In this document: positions 1 through 6,275 of the stretch, one piece after another
Layout of the letters: the number at the start of each line of letters is the position of its first letter
Numbering within the stretch: the first letter of the stretch is position 1
NCBI GenBank assembly: GCA_021791235.1
Contig: JAJYXA010000059.1
Span: 1-7,282, forward strand
Direction of reading: 5' to 3'
Length of the DNA: 7,282 bases
From: Pseudomonadota bacterium
GTDB lineage: Bacteria > Pseudomonadota > Gammaproteobacteria > Burkholderiales > Thiobacillaceae
Position numbers and translations under genes: made by a program
The notes under the pieces: model-generated
Databases searched by the model: none
What the model saw: only the letters and a program-made list of their open reading frames with translations
Told to the model about the DNA's origin: nothing

Positions 1-450
<450 letters not shown>

Positions 451-462
451 TCGGCCTCACCT

Positions 463-469
463 GAAGGAG
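463..469 (+). promoter_or_regulatory. Shine-Dalgarno of the holin-like gene
   Basis: GAAGGAG lies 6 bases before the ATG at 476. It is close to consensus and fixes the start of the small membrane-protein gene. Confidence 0.8.
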
Positions 470-475
470 CGCGCC

Positions 476-823
476 ATGCGTCTGCTGCTGCTGTGGATCC
501 TGAATGCCGTCGCCCTCTTGGCGGTGACTTGGCTGCTGCCCACCATTCAGGTGTCGGGCTTCGGCACGGCGCTGGTCGCCGCGCTGGTGCTGGGCTTCAT
601 CAATACCCTGGTGCGGCCGGTGCTGGCGATCCTCACCCTGCCGATCACGGTGCTCACGCTGGGGATTTTTTATCTGGTGCTGAACGGCCTCTTGTTCTGG
701 CTCGCCAGCGCGCTGTTGCCCGGATTCCAGGTGCAGGGTTTTGTGTCGGCGATGGTCGGCGCGATCCTCTACGGCGTGATCGCCTGGGCGCTGTCCGCGC
801 TCATCCCCAATTCCAAAGATTGA
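476..823 (+). CDS. Phage-holin-family (superfamily IV type, YvlD-like) small membrane protein
   Basis: A 115-residue, almost wholly hydrophobic protein with about four predicted membrane helices (roughly residues 3-20, 28-47, 52-76 and 87-110). Short polar turns separate them: NTLVRPV after helix 2 and LPGFQVQGF before helix 4. The repeated LP-x-(I/F)-x-V-x-GF pattern (LPTIQVSGF, LPGFQVQGF) and the NTLVRPVL segment are typical of the 'mycobacterial 4 TMS phage holin' family, to which YvlD-like proteins belong. The name comes from family annotation. No phage genes are nearby and a lytic role is not implied; its function in the inner membrane is unknown. It begins 25 bases after ahcY behind a strong ribosome-binding site and ends 3 bases before metF, so it is very probably co-transcribed with both. 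Its codon use matches its neighbours. Confidence 0.88.
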   Translation: MRLLLLWILNAVALLAVTWLLPTIQVSGFGTALVAALVLGFINTLVRPVLAILTLPITVLTLGIFYLVLNGLLFWLASALLPGFQVQGFVSAMVGAILYGVIAWALSALIPNSKD

Positions 824-826
824 ATC

Positions 827-1663
827 ATGACCGAACGTACCTTCAGCTTTGAATTCTTTCCGCCGAAGACGGCGGAAGGCGCCGAGAAGCTGCGCGCCAC
901 GCGCAGGCAACTGGCGCAGCTCAATCCCAAGTTCTTCTCGGTCACCTTCGGCGCCGGCGGCTCCACCCGCGACCGCACCCTGGAGACCGTGCGCGAGATC
1001 CAGGCCGACGGCTCGGAGGCCGCGCCGCACCTGTCGTGCATCGGTTCGACCGCGGAGAGCATCCGCGAGATTCTCGACGAATACAAAAGCCAGGGCATCC
1101 GCCATCTGGTCGCGCTGCGCGGCGACCTGCCCTCCGGCACGGTGGATGCGGGCGAATTCAACTACGCCAACGAGCTGGTTGAGTTCATCCGCCGCGAAAC
1201 CGGCGACTGGTTCGAGATCGAGGTGGCGGCCTATCCCGAAGTCCACCCGCAGGCGCGCTCCTACACGGAAGACCTGGCCAACTTCAAGCGCAAGGTCGAC
1301 GCCGGCGCGAACGCTGCCATCACCCAATACTTCTTCAACGCCGACGCCTACTTCAACTTCGTCGACGACGCGCGCGACCTCGGCGTCGGCATTCCCATCG
1401 TTCCCGGCATCATGCCCATCGGCAACTACGTGCAGCTGGCGCGCTTTTCCGACGCCTGCGGCGCCGAGATTCCGCGCTGGCTGAGAAAAAAGCTGGAGAC
1501 CTATGGCGACGACCTGCCGTCGCTGCGCGCCTTCGGGCTGGATGTGGTGACCGACCTGTGCGACCGCCTGCTCGCCGGCGGCGCGCCGGGCCTGCATTTC
1601 TACACCATGAACCAGGCGGGGCCTACCACCACCATCTGGCAGCGGCTGGGGTTGACGGCGTGA
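827..1663 (+). CDS. metF: 5,10-methylenetetrahydrofolate reductase
   Basis: A 278-residue FAD-dependent TIM-barrel enzyme that reduces 5,10-methylene-THF to 5-methyl-THF, the methyl donor for remaking methionine from homocysteine. Diagnostic segments are FSFEFFPPKT (residues 6-15, with Glu9 equivalent to the E. coli catalytic Glu28); EAAPHLSCIG (64-73); GIRHLVALRGDLP (90-102, Asp100 equivalent to E. coli Asp120); VAAYPEVHP (133-141); KRKVDAGANAAITQYFF (154-170, the Gln in the substrate site); and LHFYTMN (256-262) near the end. It has only the catalytic domain, as in bacteria, and lacks the eukaryotic SAM-regulatory domain. The length is slightly shorter than E. coli MetF because the N-terminal extension is absent. 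Start: ATG at 827 lies 3 bases after the preceding stop, with only a weak AAAGA upstream, so translational coupling is likely. Pathway and operon context agree with ahcY. Confidence 0.97.
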   Translation: MTERTFSFEFFPPKTAEGAEKLRATRRQLAQLNPKFFSVTFGAGGSTRDRTLETVREIQADGSEAAPHLSCIGSTAESIREILDEYKSQGIRHLVALRGDLPSGTVDAGEFNYANELVEFIRRETGDWFEIEVAAYPEVHPQARSYTEDLANFKRKVDAGANAAITQYFFNADAYFNFVDDARDLGVGIPIVPGIMPIGNYVQLARFSDACGAEIPRWLRKKLETYGDDLPSLRAFGLDVVTDLCDRLLAGGAPGLHFYTMNQAGPTTTIWQRLGLTA

Positions 1664-1794
1664 ACCCTGAACCTGCGATAGGCTCTTGACGGGAAGCAAC
1701 TGCAACCCGAACAAGCGGAAAGACCATACACGATCGTATCTGGCCCTGTCCGGCCTCCATACCGGCTGCTTGGCCTCGTGGCGCACTGGAAAAT

Positions 1795-1845
1795 CGCCGC
1801 CTTCCTCCCGTGCGCTCCCGGAGTAAACAAGGGAGGAAGGCGGCG
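1795..1845. terminator. Bidirectional intrinsic terminator between metF and phoD
   Basis: The arms 1795-1809 (CGCCGCCTTCCTCCC) and 1831-1845 are perfect reverse complements over 15 bp, with a 21-base loop. On the + strand TTT follows the stem; on the - strand ATTTT follows (complement of 1790-1794). The element lies between two convergent genes, 131 bases past the metF stop and 5 bases past the phoD stop. One stem can therefore end both transcripts. The rest of 1664-1794 shows nothing else. Confidence 0.85.
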
Positions 1846-1850
1846 TTTGC

Positions 1851-3473
1851 TCAGCGCTCCCCGAAGTGCCGGTGGCCCGGCGCGAAGGGCTGAAGCTCCT
1901 TGCTGTACAGCATTGTGCCTTCGATGTCTTTGAGGCTTACCGTCATCGCGGCAGTGCGGCCGTCGATGTCAACCTGGCCGAAGAACTGGAGGCCGGCAAA
2001 CGGCGAGTAGTTGGGCGCCGGCGGGAATTTCTGGAACACCACCTGCGGGCCGAAGGTGTTATCCAGCGTGTTGGGCCCGAAGCTGCCGGCGTTGAGCGGC
2101 CCGGTGACGAACTCCCAGAAGGGTTCGAAGTCCTGGAACTGCGCCTGGTTCGGATCGTAGTAGTGCGCGGCGCAATAGTGCACGTCGGCGGTGAACCACA
2201 CCACATTGTCCACGCGCTGCCGCTTGATGAAGCGCAGGACGTCGGCGATCTCGAATTCGCGGCCGAGCACCGGGCCGTCGCCGTTGGAAGAATTCTCCCA
2301 GCGCGGGCGTCCCTCTGCGTCTTTGCCGTCGCCCACGTTCAGGCCCAGCGGCATGTCGGCGGCGATGACTTTCCACACCGCCTTGGACTCGCGCAGCGCG
2401 CGCTTCAGCCATTCGATCTGTTCCGCGCCCAGGAAGGCGGTGTCGGCGCCCGGCTCGGTCTGGCGGTTGTGGGTGTTGGGACCGCGGTAGCTGCGCATGT
2501 CGAGCACGAACACGTCCAGCAGGCGGCCGTAGGGAATGTGGCGGTAGACCCGTTCGCTTTCCTCTGCGTCCGCGTAGCGCATCGGCGCGTATTCGAGGAA
2601 GGCGTGCGTGCCGCGCGCGATGAGCAGAGGGACGTTCTTTTCGGTGTAGCGCGCGTCGGCCGAGAGATCCTTGGCGTCGGACCAGTTGTTGACGACCTCG
2701 TGGTCGTCCCATTGCCAGATCTGCGGCACTTCGGCATTGAAGCGGCGCAGGTTATCGTCCAGCAGGTTGTATTTGTAGCGCCCGCGGAACTCGTCCAGCG
2801 TCTCCGCCACCTTGGAGACTTCCGGCGTGACGATGTTGTGCCAGACCAGGCCGTTCTCCGCGTTCTGGTATTCCTTGATCGGGCCGTCGGCGTAGATGGT
2901 GTCGCCGCTGTGGATGAAAAAGTCCGGCTGCGTCTGCCGCATGGTTTCGTAAATCTTCATGCCGCCGAATTCGGGATTGATCCCCCAGCCCTGGCCGGCG
3001 GTGTCGCCGGACCACAGGAAGCGGATGTCGCGCGCCGCTTCCGGCGCGGTGCGGAAATGCCCGGTCACCGCTTCGCTCATCACGCGCTCGTTGGACAAAT
3101 CCTGAAACTGCACGCGCACGAATACATCCCGCCCGGCGGGCAGGCCGGTGAGATCCAGGCGCGCGACGTAGTCGGTCGTATCCAGCGCGTAGGGACCGCG
3201 CACGCGGGTCGGGCGGGGAAAAGCGGGATCGAAATCGACCTCCACCCACATCCGCGCGGGGCGGTCGGAACGGCTCCAGATCAGCGCGCGGTGGCCGCGC
3301 ACGTCGCCGATCTGGATGCCCTGCGCAAGCTGCGGCCGGGCGCCATCCAGGGTAATCATGGCCGGCGCGGCCAGCGCCTGGCGCATCGCGACCGCGGGAA
3401 CGGCGGCCGCGCCGATCAGCAGGCCGGATGATTTGATGAACTGACGACGCGACGTGTTGTGGTGGGACGACAT
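1851..3473 (-). CDS. phoD: PhoD-type alkaline phosphatase/phosphodiesterase, Tat-exported
   Basis: A 540-residue metal-dependent phosphatase of the PhoD family, which releases phosphate from phosphomonoesters or diesters outside the cytoplasm. Residues 7-14 contain a textbook twin-arginine motif, SRRQFIK, followed by a hydrophobic stretch (GLLIGAAAVPAVA) and a cleavage-like ALAAPA near residue 36, so export of the folded protein by Tat is expected. Residues ~46-142 form the N-terminal beta domain. The metallophosphatase core shows WSGDTAGQG (154-162), HSGDTIYADGP (188-198), WQWDDHEVVNNW (253-264), VLDMRSYRG (323-331) and ADVHYCAAHYYDP (429-441). These supply Asp/His/Asn ligands typical of the family, which in B. 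subtilis PhoD bind Fe and Ca. The start at 3473 is chosen over an open extension upstream because the Tat signal must be N-terminal and GAGGAG stands 7 bases before it. It is a monocistronic gene; no clear Pho box was found. Confidence 0.93.
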   Translation of the reverse strand: MSSHHNTSRRQFIKSSGLLIGAAAVPAVAMRQALAAPAMITLDGARPQLAQGIQIGDVRGHRALIWSRSDRPARMWVEVDFDPAFPRPTRVRGPYALDTTDYVARLDLTGLPAGRDVFVRVQFQDLSNERVMSEAVTGHFRTAPEAARDIRFLWSGDTAGQGWGINPEFGGMKIYETMRQTQPDFFIHSGDTIYADGPIKEYQNAENGLVWHNIVTPEVSKVAETLDEFRGRYKYNLLDDNLRRFNAEVPQIWQWDDHEVVNNWSDAKDLSADARYTEKNVPLLIARGTHAFLEYAPMRYADAEESERVYRHIPYGRLLDVFVLDMRSYRGPNTHNRQTEPGADTAFLGAEQIEWLKRALRESKAVWKVIAADMPLGLNVGDGKDAEGRPRWENSSNGDGPVLGREFEIADVLRFIKRQRVDNVVWFTADVHYCAAHYYDPNQAQFQDFEPFWEFVTGPLNAGSFGPNTLDNTFGPQVVFQKFPPAPNYSPFAGLQFFGQVDIDGRTAAMTVSLKDIEGTMLYSKELQPFAPGHRHFGER

Positions 3474-3480
3474 GGACACA

Positions 3481-3486
3481 CTCCTC
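3481..3486 (-). promoter_or_regulatory. Shine-Dalgarno deciding the phoD start
   Basis: GAGGAG on the - strand, 7 bases before the ATG at 3473-3471. It supports the Tat-signal start rather than the longer frame that stays open to 3770. Confidence 0.8.
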
Positions 3487-3559
3487 GATTGGGTTGGATA
3501 AAACCGGCGCCGTGGAACGGTTTTGTACCTGGCACGCCGGCCTGCGTTTGAACGGAACG

Positions 3560-3598
3560 CCGTCCGGGCCGCGCGATGAAACCGCGCGGCCCGGACGG
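3560..3598. repeat. 16-bp perfect inverted repeat in the phoD leader
   Basis: The arms 3560-3575 (CCGTCCGGGCCGCGCG) and 3583-3598 are exact reverse complements with a 7-base loop, ATGAAAC. The element sits 87-125 bases upstream of the phoD ATG. It would form a very stable RNA hairpin on either strand, but no T-run follows on either side, so it is not a standard intrinsic terminator. It could be a leader structure, an end-of-transcript stabiliser for the aminotransferase mRNA, or a DNA-binding palindrome. Confidence 0.7.
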
Positions 3599-3683
3599 GC
3601 TCGCCAAGGGACCGGTTCAACAGTGGGTTGTTGGGAAAGCAACCCGGAACAGGTCGGCTTTCACAAGCGTGGAAGCCCAGGTT

Positions 3684-3699
3684 CCATGCAGGTGCATGG
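3684..3699. promoter_or_regulatory. Operator-like dyad upstream of phoD
   Basis: CCATGCAGGTGCATGG is a perfect 7-bp inverted repeat around a GG centre. Its left half, CATGCAGG, recurs directly at 3700-3707. It lies about 210 bases before the phoD start. The size and symmetry fit a dimeric regulator site, but it matches no regulator motif that I can name. Confidence 0.35.
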
Positions 3700-3760
3700 C
3701 ATGCAGGATTGTGCGGGCGGGTCTTTATGCCCGAATGAAGGTTTCTTGAACTTTGTATGG

Positions 3761-3794
3761 CGCACCCCATGAGCCATGAGGCTCATGGGGTGCG
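3761..3794. repeat. 34-base near-perfect palindrome (15-bp stem, 4-base loop)
   Basis: The arms 3761-3775 (CGCACCCCATGAGCC) and 3780-3794 are exact reverse complements around ATGA. Neither flank has a T-run: + strand ATTGGTGTAC, - strand CCATACAAAG. It may end or protect the aminotransferase transcript, which stops about 235 bases upstream on the - strand. It may also be a single copy of a dispersed palindromic repeat. Confidence 0.7.
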
Positions 3795-4028
3795 ATTGGT
3801 GTACGGTCGCCGGGTGAAGTCAAACACGACGCCAAGGTTTTCAGCCGGCTGCGCATTCTGTGGGCGCGCGCGGATCGGAATGCCCAAAGCCGGATGATGC
3901 GCTGCTGCGAGGCAGCCAGTTTGACCGCAACGTCCCTGAGGGTGGCGCCGTCGTCAGTTGGGCCGGCGGTCGCCGCCGGCGTCGATCAAACAGGCCTTGA
4001 ACGGCGCGGCCTTTCCGGTGGTTGAGGA

Positions 4029-5144
4029 TCAGGGCAAGCAGGCTTTCAGGGCCTTCAGGCAATAGTCGACGTTTTCCTGTTTCGCCGAATAGCCCATCAG
4101 GCCGATGCGCCAGATCTTGCCGGCCATGTCGCCCAGGCCCGCGCCGATTTCGAGCTTGAATTCGTTCAGCAGGCGGGCGCGCACCGCGGCCTCGTCGACG
4201 CCTTCGGGCACATGGATCGAGTTGAGCTGCGGCAGGCGGGCGGCTTCCTCGACCACGTATTCGAGGCCCATGCCTTCGAGTCCGGCCTTGAGTTTTTCGT
4301 GCATCGCGCGGTGGCGCGCCCAGGCGTTTGTGAGGCCTTCCTCTTCCAGCATCACCAGCGCTTCGTGCAGGCCGACCATCGGATTGATCGGCGCGGTGTG
4401 GTGGTAGGTGCGCCTGCCGGCGGACTGCCAGTAGCCGAGCACCAGGTTGAGGTCGAGGAACCAGCTTTGCACGGCGGTGGTGCGCGCCTGGATGCGGGCG
4501 ATGGCGCGCTCGGAGAACGATACCGGCGACAGGCCGGGGGTGCACGACAGGCATTTCTGGCTGCCGGAATACGCCGCATCGATGCCCCACTTGTCCAGGT
4601 ACACCGGGGTGCCGGCAAGGCTGGTGACGCAGTCCATGATGGCGAGCGCACTGGCTTCCTGCGCGATCCTGCCGAGCGTCTCGGCATCCGACTGCGCCCC
4701 GGTCGAGGTCTCGGCATGCACGAAGGCGAGTACCCTGGCATCGGGGTTGGCCTTGAAGGCGTCGCTCACCTTCTGCGGGTCGACCGGCGCGCCCCAGGCG
4801 TCGTCGACGATCACCGGCACGCCGCCGGTGCGCTTGACGTTTTCCAGCATGCGGCCGCCGAACACGCCGTTGCGGCACACGATCACCTTGTCGCCCGGTT
4901 CGACCAGGTTGACGAAGCACATTTCCATTCCCGCCGAGCCGGGCGCCGAGACCGGGAAAGTCAGCGCGTTGTCGGTCTGGAAGGCCATGCGCAACATGGA
5001 TTTGATCTGTTCCATCAGGTCGACGAAAGCAGGATCGAGGTGACCGATGGTCGGACGCGCCATCGCGTCGAGGATGCGCTGCGGCACGTCGGAGGGGCCA
5101 GGGCCCATGAGGATGCGCCTGGGAGGGATGAAAGAAGCCGCCAT
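4029..5144 (-). CDS. Class V PLP-dependent aminotransferase, alanine/serine-glyoxylate type
   Basis: A 371-residue cytosolic fold-type I PLP enzyme. Family traits are the N-terminal LMGPGPSDVPQRIL (12-25), GHLDPAF (34-40), the cofactor-region SAPGSAGME (66-74), MDCVTSLAG (170-178, Asp171 expected to contact the pyridine nitrogen) and SGSQKCLSCTPGLSPVSFS (193-211) with the Schiff-base Lys197. The last is very close to SGSQKAL of human alanine-glyoxylate aminotransferase. THHTAP-like YHHTAPINP and the C-terminal WRIGLMGY also fit. The likely reaction is transfer of an amino group from alanine or serine to glyoxylate. Exact donor specificity is not readable, and phosphonate transaminases share the wider class but have a different lysine motif. 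The start ATG at 5144 has only a weak AGAGA upstream; Met13 is too close to the glycine loop to be preferred. The gene stands alone on its strand. Confidence 0.88.
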   Translation of the reverse strand: MAASFIPPRRILMGPGPSDVPQRILDAMARPTIGHLDPAFVDLMEQIKSMLRMAFQTDNALTFPVSAPGSAGMEMCFVNLVEPGDKVIVCRNGVFGGRMLENVKRTGGVPVIVDDAWGAPVDPQKVSDAFKANPDARVLAFVHAETSTGAQSDAETLGRIAQEASALAIMDCVTSLAGTPVYLDKWGIDAAYSGSQKCLSCTPGLSPVSFSERAIARIQARTTAVQSWFLDLNLVLGYWQSAGRRTYHHTAPINPMVGLHEALVMLEEEGLTNAWARHRAMHEKLKAGLEGMGLEYVVEEAARLPQLNSIHVPEGVDEAAVRARLLNEFKLEIGAGLGDMAGKIWRIGLMGYSAKQENVDYCLKALKACLP

Positions 5145-5194
5145 AAGCTTGGTCTCTGTATGGAAAATGTCAACTAAAACAAAGGTTTGATTTT

Positions 5195-5213
5195 AGCCCG
5201 GATGTTTCACGAA
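5195..5213. other. Possible insertion-sequence end remnant
   Basis: AGCCCGGATGTTTCACGAA resembles a sequence that I recall at the ends of proteobacterial insertion sequences. This is memory only and was not checked. It lies in the 192-base gap between the aminotransferase and the PLP enzyme, close to the point where G+C falls. No transposase remains were seen beside it. Confidence 0.2.
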
Positions 5214-5336
5214 TTGACGCGTGCCCTCGCTGGTCTTTTGTTTCGTATGTCTACCTGGTGTCGTGACTCAATCTTCCGTGTATGGGTATGGCTCCAATGT
5301 CATCGGCTGACTTGGCAACAGTCTCCTAACACTGGC

Positions 5337-6275
5337 CTATGGCAGGAATATCTTGGACATGTACTTGATGCCACTATCCGGAAGGACGGTGACAATCGTC
5401 GCAGGCTCTCTGAATTGGCGGGCGAGCTGTATGCAGCCCCAGACGTTTGCCCCCGAACTGCCGCCGCAAAGCAGACCTTCTCTGCGGGCAAGGAGTCTCG
5501 CCGTTTCGAATGCCTGGTCGTCGGAGAACTGCAACACGTCGTCGACGATCGAAAAATCCATACATTGCGCGAGGTGGTCTTCTCCAACACCCTCGACCTT
5601 GTATGGTGCAATGACATTCGGATCTACCGAGCCCTCATGGAAGTACTTGTGATAGATGGAACCGACCGGATCGAGAAGGACCACTTGGCAGTCGGATTTC
5701 CGCGACTTCAAGAAGCGGCCGACGCCCGAAATGGTTCCACCCGTGCTACCCGCACAGACGAAGGCTGAAATTTCGTCGCCTAGCGTATTCCAGATTTCCG
5801 GACCGGTTGTACGGAAATGTGCTTCTGCATTGAGCGGGTTGTTGTACTGGTTGAGCATGAATGACTTGGGCGTGGCTTGATGTAGCTGGCGTGCTCGCTC
5901 GACATAGTGGTCAGGGGAATGAGGGGGTGCTTCTGTTGGGCATACGATGACCTCAGCACCCAGCGCCCGCAGGCAGTTTTGTTTTTCTTCGCTGACTTTG
6001 TCAGGCATGGTGAGGATCACCTTGTAGCCGCGCGCAGCCGATAGCATTGCGATAGCTGCACCAGTATTGCCTGATGTGTTCTCAATGATCGTGTAGCCGG
6101 GCTTGAGTGAGCCGGTTTTCTCGGCCCGGTCGATGATGTATTTGACCATCCGATCCTTGATGCTCAACCCAGGGTTCATGTATTCGATCTTAGCGAAAAC
6201 CCGAACCCTATCGGGTAGACCGATTTTTGTGAGTTCTATCAGAGGGGTGTCGCCAATCGCACTGTCGACACTCAT
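5337..6275 (-). CDS. Cystathionine beta-synthase/cysteine synthase-type PLP enzyme (catalytic core only)
   Basis: A 312-residue fold-type II PLP enzyme that would replace the beta-substituent of serine or an activated serine with a nucleophile such as a thiol or amine. Visible are GDTPLIEL (8-15); NPGLSIKDRM (34-43) with the PLP Lys40; ENTSGNTGAAIAM (65-77) with the substrate loop TSGNTG; CAGSTGGTISG (174-184), the phosphate cradle; and GGSSGAN (271-277). Features nearer to cystathionine beta-synthase than to CysK are PDKVSEEKQN, CPTEAPPHSPDHY, LDPVGSIY, KVEGVGED and the terminal YMSKIF. It lacks both the heme-binding N-terminal extension and the C-terminal Bateman (CBS-pair) domain. The start overlaps the methyltransferase stop by ATGA and has GAGAGGGA 6 bases upstream. 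G+C is lower than in genes to the left. The true substrate is unknown; house-keeping cysteine synthesis is possible, but the partner gene suggests a dedicated pathway. Confidence 0.85.
   Translation of the reverse strand: MSVDSAIGDTPLIELTKIGLPDRVRVFAKIEYMNPGLSIKDRMVKYIIDRAEKTGSLKPGYTIIENTSGNTGAAIAMLSAARGYKVILTMPDKVSEEKQNCLRALGAEVIVCPTEAPPHSPDHYVERARQLHQATPKSFMLNQYNNPLNAEAHFRTTGPEIWNTLGDEISAFVCAGSTGGTISGVGRFLKSRKSDCQVVLLDPVGSIYHKYFHEGSVDPNVIAPYKVEGVGEDHLAQCMDFSIVDDVLQFSDDQAFETARLLARREGLLCGGSSGANVWGCIQLARQFREPATIVTVLPDSGIKYMSKIFLP

Larger units (their letters stand above)
3474..4028. other. Gene-free stretch between the aminotransferase and phoD
   Basis: These 555 bases carry no intact gene that I can support. 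On the - strand they lie downstream of the aminotransferase and form the promoter/leader region of phoD. They hold a 16-bp hairpin (3560-3598), a 6-bp stem GGGTTG/CAACCC (3625-3645), a 7-bp dyad (3684-3699), a 15-bp palindrome (3761-3794), an 8-bp stem GCCGGCGG/CCGCCGGC (3962-3980), and a possible ankyrin-like relic (about 3884-4020). None of the stems has a convincing T-run, and no consensus -35/-10 pair stands out. Confidence 0.6.

Noticed and set aside
476..823. Prophage remnant suggested by the 'holin' name
   Set aside because: There are no other phage genes, it sits tightly inside a housekeeping operon, and the family name does not imply phage origin.
1866..3431. 521-residue open frame on the + strand opposite phoD
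   Set aside because: It mirrors phoD codons, is rich in V/A/R/H without domains, and has no ribosome-binding site. It is a shadow of the real gene.
3474..3770. 99-codon upstream extension of phoD
   Set aside because: It would bury the twin-arginine signal inside the protein and runs through the strong leader hairpin. The GAGGAG site fixes the start at 3473.
5145..5173. TTGACA on the - strand (5173-5168) as an aminotransferase -35 box
   Set aside because: At 16-18 bases spacing there is no -10-like hexamer (AAGCTT is found there), so a sigma-70 promoter is not supported.
4212..5177. 321-residue + strand frame opposite the aminotransferase
   Set aside because: It is antisense to a gene with full PLP-enzyme motifs, and its composition is that of a shadow frame.
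5187..5768. 193-residue + strand frame over the end of the PLP enzyme
   Set aside because: Most of it is antisense to the conserved C-terminal half of the PLP enzyme. It has no recognisable domain or ribosome-binding site.
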